Shown here: in pieces, positions 43,561 to 51,121 of the stretch
Numbering within the stretch: position 1 is the first letter of the stretch
How the letters are laid out: every line of letters starts with the position of its first letter
Assembly: GCF_014646135.1 (NCBI RefSeq)
Contig: NZ_BMMW01000006.1
Span: 1-64,000 of the forward strand
Origin: Nocardia camponoti
GTDB lineage: Bacteria; Actinomycetota; Actinomycetes; Mycobacteriales; Mycobacteriaceae
Length of the DNA stretch: 64,000 bases
Direction: 5' to 3'
Translations under genes and position numbers: made by a program
Notes under the pieces: model-generated
What the model saw: the letters and a program-made list of their open reading frames with translations, nothing else
What the model was told of the DNA's origin: nothing
Databases searched by the model: none

Positions 43561-44976
43561 CTAGCTGACGATCGCGAACAGCAGCGCTGCCACCGCGAAG
43601 CTCACCACCGACAGGATGGTTTCGAGCACCGTCCAGGTCTGCAGGGTCTGCTTGACCGTCATGTTGAAGTACTTCGCGATAATCCAGAAACCGCCGTCGT
43701 TGACGTGGCTCAGGATGATCGAGCCTGCCGCGATCGACATCGCGATCAGGGCGATCGACATTTGCGAGTACCCGTGGTCGATCACCAACGGCGCGACGAT
43801 GCCGCCCGTCGTCACAATCGCGACGGTCGCCGAACCCTGCGCGATCCGCAGACCACAGCTGATCAGATACGACAGCACGATCACGGGCAAACCCGCCGCC
43901 GACATCGTGTCCGCCAGCGCGGTACCAATTCCGGTCGCCGAAATGACCTTGCCGAAGAACGCGCCAGCACCGACAACGAGCAGCACCATGCCGACCGGCT
44001 TAAGCGACTCAGCGGTGATCGAACTCAATTCCTGCACGCTCTGCCCGCGTCGAATGCCAAGCAGATAAAACGCGACAAGCACGGTGATCAGCAGCGCGAC
44101 AGCGGGGGTACCGAAGAAGGTCAGCACCTGCAGCAGGCGCGAATCCTTGTCCAGAATCTGGAAGCCGAACGTGGCACCGAGAATCAGCACAAGCGGAATC
44201 GCGATGATCGCGCAGATCAACCAAACCGACGGCGGATTCTTAGCGGCCTTCGCTGCTTCGGGATCCTCATCCGGTTCCATCGGCGTGAAATCAGCGGGCA
44301 CCTCAACAATGACGCGCTTACCAATCCACGTACCCCACACGATACCGGCGGCGATAAAGCCGGGAATACCGCAGACAAAGCCCATGATGATCAACCAGCC
44401 GAGGCTCACTCCGAGCAGCCCACCAAGCGCGACCGGGCCCGGGTGCGGCGGCAGGAACGCGTGCGTCATCGACAGACCGGCAAGCATCGGCATCGCATAC
44501 AGCACAAGTGAACGCCCGCCGCGCTTGGCCGCGACATAAATGATCGGGGCGAGCACGAAAATGCCGATGTCGAAGAAGACGGGAACGCCGAAGATCAGCC
44601 CGAGCAGACCCATCGCGATGGGCGCGCCTTTTTCCCCGAAGATCCGCAGCAAGCGGTCGGTGAGAACGTCGGCGCCACCGGATCTTTCGAGAATCGCACC
44701 GAGTACGGTGCCCAATCCGATAATGACCGCGATGTGCCCGAGAATGCCGCCGAAGCCAGTTTCGAGAATGGATTCGCCCGCTTTAAGCGGGGTACCGACA
44801 ATCTTGGAAACAGGCAGACCGGCTGCGAGCGCGAGCAAAAGGCCCGTCATCAACAGCGCGATAAACGGCTCCAATTTCACCTTGATAATGGCGAAAAGGA
44901 GCACGGCGATCGCTAGACCACACAACACAAGCAAGCCTGGTGTGGTCGTGCGCAACCAATCAATAGTGGCGCCCAT
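43561..44976 (-). CDS. GntP-family sugar-acid permease
   Basis: A 471-residue transporter with about 13 membrane helices of the gluconate:H+ symporter family. Family features include the GFGGILGHIAVIIGLGTVLG segment (shown here only as GFGGILGHIAVIIGLG) and THAFLPPHPGPVA and SHVNDGGFW. It imports gluconate-like acids. The ATG at 44976 has GAGAGG 8 nt upstream; a TTG five codons earlier overlaps this site. It is last in a minus-strand unit with a PLP enzyme, D-aminoacylase and KDPG aldolase, and should bring in their substrate. Confidence 0.93.
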   Translation of the reverse strand: MGATIDWLRTTTPGLLVLCGLAIAVLLFAIIKVKLEPFIALLMTGLLLALAAGLPVSKIVGTPLKAGESILETGFGGILGHIAVIIGLGTVLGAILERSGGADVLTDRLLRIFGEKGAPIAMGLLGLIFGVPVFFDIGIFVLAPIIYVAAKRGGRSLVLYAMPMLAGLSMTHAFLPPHPGPVALGGLLGVSLGWLIIMGFVCGIPGFIAAGIVWGTWIGKRVIVEVPADFTPMEPDEDPEAAKAAKNPPSVWLICAIIAIPLVLILGATFGFQILDKDSRLLQVLTFFGTPAVALLITVLVAFYLLGIRRGQSVQELSSITAESLKPVGMVLLVVGAGAFFGKVISATGIGTALADTMSAAGLPVIVLSYLISCGLRIAQGSATVAIVTTGGIVAPLVIDHGYSQMSIALIAMSIAAGSIILSHVNDGGFWIIAKYFNMTVKQTLQTWTVLETILSVVSFAVAALLFAIVS

Positions 44977-44987
44977 AGGGTTACCTC

Positions 44988-45620
44988 TCAATCAAGCGAA
45001 TGGACGAAACGGTGCGCTTGGGTGGCGATGGCCGACCAACGCGCGTCCGCCACGTCCGACGGGGCAACCACTTCGGTGCCCGCAGTGACGGCGATGGCTC
45101 CGGCCCGCAAGAATTCGCGGGCGTTGCCGGAGTTGACGCCGCCGGAGGGGATGAGGGCCACGTCCGGGAACGGCCCTCGTAGATCTTTCAGGTAGGTGGG
45201 TCCCAGCGCCCGGGCTGGGAAAATCTTGACCGCGGCCGCGCCCATGTCGATGGCGGCGAGCACTTCGGAGGGCGTGAACGCGCCCATCACGACCGGAACA
45301 CCTTGTGCGACAGCCAATTCGGCAACTTCAGGTCGCAACGCGGGGGTCACGAGGAAGCGCGCGCCGGCGTCAATCGCCTGCTCGGCCTGCTCGCGCGTGA
45401 CCACCGTCCCGATCCCGATCACCGCGTCGGCGACCTTCGCCGCCGCGCGCACCGCATCAAGCGCGTCAGGCGTCGTGAAGGTGAGTTCAACGGCCCGAAT
45501 GCCCGCGCCCGCAAGGCTTTCCGCGAGCGCGATCGGGTCGGAAATCGGCACTGGCGCGCGCACCACCGTGAGTGCTCGGTCGGCGCGAATCACTTCCATC
45601 GCGTCGGGCTGGGTACTCAT
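44988..45620 (-). CDS. eda: 2-keto-3-deoxy-6-phosphogluconate aldolase family protein
   Basis: A 210-residue class I aldolase. The Schiff-base lysine lies in AAVKIFPARALG (near residue 135), the catalytic Glu in VELTFTT (near residue 45), and the phosphate loop is IPSGGVNSGN. It splits KDPG to pyruvate and glyceraldehyde-3-phosphate. The divergently encoded keto-deoxygluconate kinase would supply its substrate. It overlaps the D-aminoacylase gene by 4 nt. Confidence 0.9.
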   Translation of the reverse strand: MSTQPDAMEVIRADRALTVVRAPVPISDPIALAESLAGAGIRAVELTFTTPDALDAVRAAAKVADAVIGIGTVVTREQAEQAIDAGARFLVTPALRPEVAELAVAQGVPVVMGAFTPSEVLAAIDMGAAAVKIFPARALGPTYLKDLRGPFPDVALIPSGGVNSGNAREFLRAGAIAVTAGTEVVAPSDVADARWSAIATQAHRFVHSLD

Positions 45621-47227
45621 CGAGTCTCCTTGTTGATCGCGTTCATCCGCAGCGCCCGGCCAGCACGAATACCGGTCGGCGTTCCGTCCTCGACGGCGAA
45701 CGCGCCGTTGACGAGCACGTGCTGGATGCCGCGCGCGGGCTGGCGTGGGTGGTCGAAAGTCGCGGTGTCGTAGATGGTCGCCGGGTCAAAGACAACCAGG
45801 TCAGCGGCATAGCCGGGCTTAACCAGACCTCGTTCGGCGAGTCGGAGGCGCGCGGCGGGGCGGCCGGTGAGGTGGTGCACGCAGTCTTCGAGCCCGAGTA
45901 GCCCGAGTTCGCGAACGTAGTGCGACAGGTAGCGCGGGAAGGTGCCCCAGACGCGCGGGTGTGGTCGCGCGCCGACGAGCAGGCCGTCGCTGCCGCCCAT
46001 GTGCCCGGCGTCCCGCATGATCGCGCGGACGTTGTCCTCGTGACCGACGTGTTGGAGGATCGTGGTGGCGAGTTGGTCACGAGTGAGCAGGTCGAAGAAC
46101 ACGTCAACCGGTGGGCGACTTGAGGTTTCGGCTAACTCGGCAATCGTGTGTCCGACCGCGTCGCTGAGCTCCTGGTTGCCAACGCCGCTGATTTGGATGG
46201 TCTCCCATTCCACCGTTACGCCGTGGCAGCCGTCGGAACCGTTGACGTTCACGTCTTCGGTAACGCGTTGGCGCACCGCGGGATCGGTGAGTCGGTCGAG
46301 CGCGGCGTCCGGTCCGCCCGACATCGCCCAACTGGGCAGCAGCGCCGACAGCGTGGTCGAGCCGGGCAGGTACGGGTAGGTGTCGAGGGTGATGTCGCAG
46401 CCAGCCGCGCGCGCTTCGGCGATGAGCGCGAGGAACTCCCCAGCACGACCTCGGTTGACACCGAAGTTCATCGTCGCGTGCGTGAGGTGCAGCGCGCAGC
46501 CGGTGTCGCGGGCGAGGCCGATCATTTCGGCATAGGCCTCAAGCGCACCCGCGCCGTAGGAGCGCGTGTGCGGCGCGTAGAAGCCGCCATAGGACGCGAC
46601 AACCGAGCACAACGCGGCGAGTTCACCTGTGCTGGCATACATTCCGGGCGTGTAGGTAAGCCCGGACGACATCCCAACCGCGCCCTGGTCGAGCCCTTCG
46701 GCGAGCAGCGCGCACATGCGATCGATTTCGGCGGTGGTCGCTTCGCGTTGCTCCGCGCCGACAACGAGCAGCCGCAGCGTGCCCTGCGGGACGAGGTAGG
46801 CGGCGTTGGGCGTGATGCCCTCGTCGAGCCGACTGAGGTACTCGCCGACCGTGCGCCAGGAAAAGTCGAAATCGACGGGGTTGCCGTTCCAGCCCGCGAT
46901 CTGTTTGCGCACGATCGCGAGCGCGTCATCGTCGATGGGCGCGTACGAAAGTCCGTCTTGCCCAATCACTTCCGTCGTCACGCCCTGGGTGATTTTGGGC
47001 AGGTGCGCGGGTTCGGTGAGCAGATGCAGGTCGGAGTGGGCGTGCATGTCGATGAAGCCGGGGGCGAGGACCGAGCCGGGCAGCGTCGGGATAACTTGCT
47101 CGTCCACGATGGACCCTGGTGCTGCGATGCGCACGATGCTGCCATCGCCGATGAGGACATCCCCGCGAACGCGGGCGGCGCCGGTGCCGTCGACAATATC
47201 GATGTCGCGAAAAACGAAGTGGTTCAT
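45617..47227 (-). CDS. N-acyl-D-amino-acid deacylase (D-aminoacylase family)
   Basis: A 536-residue metal-dependent amidohydrolase. It has the N-terminal metal motif MHAHSD (His62, His64), later HLTHATMN and the catalytic Asp in GGSDGLLVGARPHPRVWG. Where the well-studied D-aminoacylase has a zinc-ligand Cys in a GNCG motif, this protein reads GQDGLS, so metal ligation and substrate range may differ. The family removes acyl groups from N-acyl-D-amino acids. It sits 9 nt after a D-amino-acid-type PLP enzyme and overlaps the aldolase gene, which suggests it deacylates a 2-acetamido sugar acid. Confidence 0.88.
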   Translation of the reverse strand: MNHFVFRDIDIVDGTGAARVRGDVLIGDGSIVRIAAPGSIVDEQVIPTLPGSVLAPGFIDMHAHSDLHLLTEPAHLPKITQGVTTEVIGQDGLSYAPIDDDALAIVRKQIAGWNGNPVDFDFSWRTVGEYLSRLDEGITPNAAYLVPQGTLRLLVVGAEQREATTAEIDRMCALLAEGLDQGAVGMSSGLTYTPGMYASTGELAALCSVVASYGGFYAPHTRSYGAGALEAYAEMIGLARDTGCALHLTHATMNFGVNRGRAGEFLALIAEARAAGCDITLDTYPYLPGSTTLSALLPSWAMSGGPDAALDRLTDPAVRQRVTEDVNVNGSDGCHGVTVEWETIQISGVGNQELSDAVGHTIAELAETSSRPPVDVFFDLLTRDQLATTILQHVGHEDNVRAIMRDAGHMGGSDGLLVGARPHPRVWGTFPRYLSHYVRELGLLGLEDCVHHLTGRPAARLRLAERGLVKPGYAADLVVFDPATIYDTATFDHPRQPARGIQHVLVNGAFAVEDGTPTGIRAGRALRMNAINKETR

Positions 47228-47236
47228 GGCGGCTAC

Positions 47237-48502
47237 TCAGAAGAACGTGCGAACAAGGTCGACCACGCGCGGGTTCGCCGCGTCGGCGTCATCGAGAACC
47301 GGGATCAGCCGCCATTTATCGAACGCGGTGCAGGGGTGCGAAAGCCCAAGACGCACAACCGATCCCACGGGCAGATCCGAAGCGCTCGCACCGGGCAGGC
47401 GAAGGAAGGTGTGCTGGTCGTTGAGCGCGCTCACGTGCGAGCCAGCGGGCAGACTGCCGCCAAACACCTGCTGCGGCACGGGAAGTCCCTCGTCGAACGG
47501 GAAGTCACGCTTCCCACCATCGAGCAACGCGAGCTCGGGTTCCGGCCGCGACACCACGCGAGCCCACCCGTGCATCGCCGCGCGCAAGCCCGGTTCGACG
47601 GCGGGCGCGGTGAGCGGCGAAATGCCCGCGTAGAACCCGTCGTCGTGCACGAGGTACGCCCCGCTGCGCAGAACGACCGTCGTTGACGCGTCAGCGAGAC
47701 CGGCCAACTGTTCGACAACAAGGTCGGGATAGGCGCTCCCACCTGCGGTGACGACCGCGTGGCCGGGGTATTCGTCGGCGAGTTCAACGTGCAGCACCGC
47801 CATGTCGGCGAGGTAATCGCGCACGGCGTCAAGGCCCGCCGCACTGCGATCATGCGCGAGCGCGCCCTCGTACCCGCCAACACCAGCGAGTTCCAGGCGC
47901 TCAGCCGCCGAGACCGCCTTGGCGATCTCATGCGCTTCGGCGCGAGTGCGCGCACCCGTGCGGCCGCCCGGCGCGCCCAACTCAACAATCACCCGCACCG
48001 GCGGCCCGGCGGGGGCGTCGCGCAGGATGTCGTTCATCGACTCCACCGTCGCGACCGAGTCCGCCCAGCAATAACACTCGAAGTCGGGTCCCAGTTCGCC
48101 AGCGAGCCAGCGCAACCCAACCGGGTCAATGGCGGTGTTAGCCAACATGATTCGACTAACGCCGACCGACCGCGCGACCTGCACCTGCCACAGCGTGGCG
48201 AGCGTGATCCCCCACGCCCCAGCGTCGAACTGTTCGCGCCAGAGCTGCGGCGCCATCGTCGTCTTGCCGTGCGGTGCCAACGCGACGCCTGCCGCGGCGG
48301 CCCAGTCGGCCATGACAGCGAGATTGCTATCGAGCCTGCCGCGATCGAGCGTGAGCAACGGTGTGGCAAACGCGCCCATTCTCGGCTCGGCAACCAGAAA
48401 GTCGCGCACGGTTTCGCCCCACGCGGTTGGGGGCACGCTCTTGTCGTGCGGCCCGAGCGTCGCGTTGGCGAGGGCGTCAACGACGGCGTTGTCGATCGTC
48501 AC
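47237..48502 (-). CDS. D-serine dehydratase / D-threonine aldolase-fold PLP enzyme
   Basis: A 421-residue fold-type III PLP enzyme. The PLP lysine is in LAPHGKTTMAPQLW, with ELGAPGGRTGAR, a GGSAYPD phosphate motif and the zinc-binding pair His-x-Cys in GLSHPCTAFDKW that marks the eukaryotic-type D-serine dehydratase group. Such enzymes act on D-amino acids bearing a 3-hydroxyl. The GTG at 48502 has GGGAAG at good spacing; the longer frame upstream would cross the regulatory region. In this cluster the best substrate is D-glucosaminate, giving ammonia and 2-keto-3-deoxygluconate; this is inferred from context. Confidence 0.85.
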   Translation of the reverse strand: MTIDNAVVDALANATLGPHDKSVPPTAWGETVRDFLVAEPRMGAFATPLLTLDRGRLDSNLAVMADWAAAAGVALAPHGKTTMAPQLWREQFDAGAWGITLATLWQVQVARSVGVSRIMLANTAIDPVGLRWLAGELGPDFECYCWADSVATVESMNDILRDAPAGPPVRVIVELGAPGGRTGARTRAEAHEIAKAVSAAERLELAGVGGYEGALAHDRSAAGLDAVRDYLADMAVLHVELADEYPGHAVVTAGGSAYPDLVVEQLAGLADASTTVVLRSGAYLVHDDGFYAGISPLTAPAVEPGLRAAMHGWARVVSRPEPELALLDGGKRDFPFDEGLPVPQQVFGGSLPAGSHVSALNDQHTFLRLPGASASDLPVGSVVRLGLSHPCTAFDKWRLIPVLDDADAANPRVVDLVRTFF

Positions 48503-48532
48503 AGCTTCCCTTTTCGCTATAGCGGATACCAA

Positions 48533-48571
48533 TTGCACACTGCGCAACACCGGTTGCACTGTCTGTTAGTG
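48533..48571. promoter_or_regulatory. Candidate IclR operator region between the divergent catabolic units
   Basis: The 122-nt divergent promoter region holds TTGCACACTGCGCAA (48533-48547, arms TTGC/GCAA), a second TTGCAC at 48554-48559 and GCACT-N6-AGTGC (48556-48571). Repeated half-sites between the two operons suit a dimeric or tetrameric IclR-type regulator. Confidence 0.45.
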
Positions 48572-48624
48572 CTCGTTATTGTGCATCTCAGAGACAGTGG
48601 TCGCAAGCACATAGGGGAAATCGG

Positions 48625-49653
48625 GTGACTCAGGTAACTAAAGTTCAGCCGCGGGCCGTCACCGTTGGTGAGGGCTTGGCCGTGCTGGTCGCCGCACCCG
48701 GCCCGTTGGAAGCGTCGGATTCCTTCGACCGGAGTGCCGGTGGCGCGGAGGCCAATGTCGCGACGGTGCTTGCGCAACTGGACGTTTCGGCGGCGTGGTT
48801 GTCGCGCGTTGGCGACGACGGGTTCGGCCGCTACCTCGTCGCCCAGCTAGCGGCGCGCGGAGTGGACGTGAACGCGGTCGCGGTCGACCCCGCTCGGCCG
48901 ACGGGACTGTATGTGAAGGAACGCGGGGCCGGTACGGCGTCGCGGTACGACCTCGGTGGTGATTCCAGCCGCATGCATTACTACCGCGCGGGGTCGGCGG
49001 CGAGTGCGCTGTCGCCGGACGACCTCACGACTTCGGTTGCCCAGTCATTGCTGGCGACCGCTGACCTCATCCACTTCACCGGCATCACGCCGGCCCTTTC
49101 GCCATCAGCAAGCCAGCTCACCCGAGCGCTGCTCGCCCAGCCGACCACCGTCAGCTTCGATCTGAATTACCGTCCAGCCCTGTGGGATTCGCGTGATGCC
49201 GCGGACGAACTGGCCCACCACGTCCGCGGCGCCGACATCGTTTTGCTCGGTGCCGACGAAGCCGCTGACCTGTTCGGCACCGGCGAACCCGACGAACTCC
49301 GCGCGCTGTTCCCCGAGCCCGCGCAGTTGGTCGTCAAAAACGACAAGCATTCCGTCGTCGCCTTCGACGGCAAGGCGCATATCGAAGTCCCCGCGCTCGC
49401 CCTCACCGTCACCGAACGCATCGGCGCGGGCGACGCCTTCGCGGGCGGTTACCTCGCCGCGCACCTGCACGGCGCGGACGCGCGCACTCGACTCCGCTAC
49501 GGCCACCTGTGCGCGGCCGCCGCGCTCACCGCACCGGGCGATTCCGCGAAAGTCCCGTCACCCCAACAACTTCAAGCATTAGCCGCGCTGGACGACCACG
49601 CCTGGGCCACGCTCCGCTACCCCGATGCCGTGAATGCGACGATGACGTCATGA
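48625..49653 (+). CDS. kdgK: PfkB-family sugar kinase, 2-keto-3-deoxygluconate kinase type
   Basis: A 342-residue ribokinase-fold kinase with the substrate glycine motif RSAGGAEANVATVLAQL, FDLNYRPALW and the catalytic/anion-hole motif ERIGAGDAFAGGYLA. The FDLNYRP motif and overall length point to the KdgK branch, which phosphorylates 2-keto-3-deoxygluconate to KDPG. KDPG aldolase is encoded in the divergent unit. GTG start at 48625. The stop overlaps the IclR start as ATGA. Confidence 0.85.
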   Translation: MTQVTKVQPRAVTVGEGLAVLVAAPGPLEASDSFDRSAGGAEANVATVLAQLDVSAAWLSRVGDDGFGRYLVAQLAARGVDVNAVAVDPARPTGLYVKERGAGTASRYDLGGDSSRMHYYRAGSAASALSPDDLTTSVAQSLLATADLIHFTGITPALSPSASQLTRALLAQPTTVSFDLNYRPALWDSRDAADELAHHVRGADIVLLGADEAADLFGTGEPDELRALFPEPAQLVVKNDKHSVVAFDGKAHIEVPALALTVTERIGAGDAFAGGYLAAHLHGADARTRLRYGHLCAAAALTAPGDSAKVPSPQQLQALAALDDHAWATLRYPDAVNATMTS

Positions 49654-50420
49654 GTCAAAGTGTGTCGCGCGCCCTTGTCGTTCTCATCGCGTTGAGCGAG
49701 GGCGCGCAGTCGCTTGACGACTTAGCGACGCGACTTGGCGTCCATAAGTCGACCGTGCTGCGCCTGCTGCAAACGATGGAAGCGCAACGGTTCGTGACCC
49801 ACGACGACGCGCACCGCTACTCGCTGGGCACGCGGATGTTCGAATTGGCAAGTCACGCACTGGAAAGTCGCGACGTGCGCACCATCGCGCGCCCGCATCT
49901 GCGCGCGCTCGGCGCGGCGACCGGGCAGACCGTTCACCTCGCCGCATACGAGTCCGGCGACGCGGTCTACCTCGACAAAGTCGATGCGGCACAAGCGGTT
50001 CGGATGTATTCGCGCATCGGCCGCCCCGCCCCGTTGCACTGCACGGCCGTCGGCAAGATCCTCGTCTCCGCGCTGCCACCCGAAGAGTGGCCGGCCATCG
50101 CGGCGCGCCTCGACTATCACCCGTTCACCCCGCGTACCCTGCGAACGCCCGAGCAGTACCTCGCCGAGTTGGCGCTCGTCGCCAAGCAGGGTTTCGCCGA
50201 AGACCATGAGGAACACGAGAGTTTCGTCAACTGCGTCGGGGTCGGGATTCGCGACGGCTTCGGCGCGACCGTCGCCGCGATCTCGGTATCGGTGCCCGAC
50301 ATGCTGCTCGACCACGACCAAGTGCTAGCGCTGCTCCCCCAGGTGAAGGCAACCGCCGACGCCATTTCCGCCGAACTCGGTGCCGCACCGGCCCGAGCCG
50401 TCTTGCCAAAGAAGGGTTAA
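49650..50420 (+). CDS. IclR-family regulator
   Basis: A 256-residue regulator. The N-terminal winged helix reads LATRLGVHKSTVLRLLQTME, and the C-terminal effector domain has HLAAYESGDAVYLDKV and the FVNCVGVGIRDG ligand loop. IclR proteins often control sugar-acid and aromatic catabolism. It is coupled to the kinase gene by 4-nt overlap and precedes ridA, so it probably senses an intermediate of the cluster. Confidence 0.92.
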   Translation: MSQSVSRALVVLIALSEGAQSLDDLATRLGVHKSTVLRLLQTMEAQRFVTHDDAHRYSLGTRMFELASHALESRDVRTIARPHLRALGAATGQTVHLAAYESGDAVYLDKVDAAQAVRMYSRIGRPAPLHCTAVGKILVSALPPEEWPAIAARLDYHPFTPRTLRTPEQYLAELALVAKQGFAEDHEEHESFVNCVGVGIRDGFGATVAAISVSVPDMLLDHDQVLALLPQVKATADAISAELGAAPARAVLPKKG

Positions 50421-50422
50421 CC

Positions 50423-50830
50423 ATGTCTGAGAAGGTCGCCGTGCTTACCACCGCCGCGCCCGCGCCCGCGCACACGTTTTCGCAGGGCGTGCGCAAGGGG
50501 CCGTTCGTGCAGGTCTCGGGCCAGGGTCCGGTCGACCCGGAAACCAACGAGTACCTGCACCCCGGCGACGTCGCCGCCCAAACCACCCGCACTCTGATGA
50601 ACGTGCGGGCCATCGTCGAAGCGGCGGGCGCGACCTTCGACGACGTGATGATGCTGCGCGTGTACCTCACCAAGCGCGAGGATTTCGCGATCATGAACGA
50701 GGCGTACGGCGAGTTCGTTGAGAAGCACACGACCAAGGGCGTTTTGCCTTCGCGCACCACCGTTTTCACCGGGCTGCCGCGCGAAGAGATGCTGGTGGAG
50801 ATCGACGCGTTCGCCGTGGTCAGCGACTGA
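50423..50830 (+). CDS. RidA-family imine/enamine deaminase
   Basis: A 135-residue YjgF/YER057c/UK114 protein. It has VQVSGQGPVDPET, the conserved Arg in the PSRTTVFTGLP motif and MLVEIDAFAVV at the end. RidA hydrolyses reactive 2-aminoacrylate-type intermediates produced by PLP dehydratases. Placement 2 nt after the IclR gene and next to a PLP dehydratase-fold gene fits this role exactly. Confidence 0.92.
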   Translation: MSEKVAVLTTAAPAPAHTFSQGVRKGPFVQVSGQGPVDPETNEYLHPGDVAAQTTRTLMNVRAIVEAAGATFDDVMMLRVYLTKREDFAIMNEAYGEFVEKHTTKGVLPSRTTVFTGLPREEMLVEIDAFAVVSD

Positions 50831-50945
50831 TGTTGCGCTAGCGCGATATTCGCGGAAGCGGCGACGAGACACGCGGGCGTATGTTGTGATGGGTCACCCC
50901 GACCCCGGGGCCCGCACCAAACGCACTACCTCAAGGACTGTGTTT

Positions 50946-51116
50946 ATGTCTCGTTTCGCCCGTCCGCTCGCTGTCGTCGCCGCCGCTTTCGCCGTCACCG
51001 CCCTTGGCGCTGGCACCGCTGCCGCAGCGACCCCGTCGGCCACCCCGATCGTTGGCTCGGCAACCATCTGCACCAGCATCCCGGTTGGCCCGGTCAGCAT
51101 CAGCATCTGCATCTAA
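50946..51116 (+). CDS. Small secreted peptide with two cysteines
   Basis: A 56-residue precursor. A clear Sec signal peptide (MSRFARPLAVVAAAFAVTAL, then GAGTAAAA) leaves a mature peptide of about 28 residues rich in Ser, Thr, Ile and Val. Two Cys lie ten residues apart near its end (CTSIPVGPVSISIC), so a single disulfide loop is possible. The ATG has AAGGA upstream. The gene ends 5 nt before the end of convergent ppc. I do not recognise a family. Confidence 0.65.
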   Translation: MSRFARPLAVVAAAFAVTALGAGTAAAATPSATPIVGSATICTSIPVGPVSISICI

Positions 51117-51121
51117 TCCGG

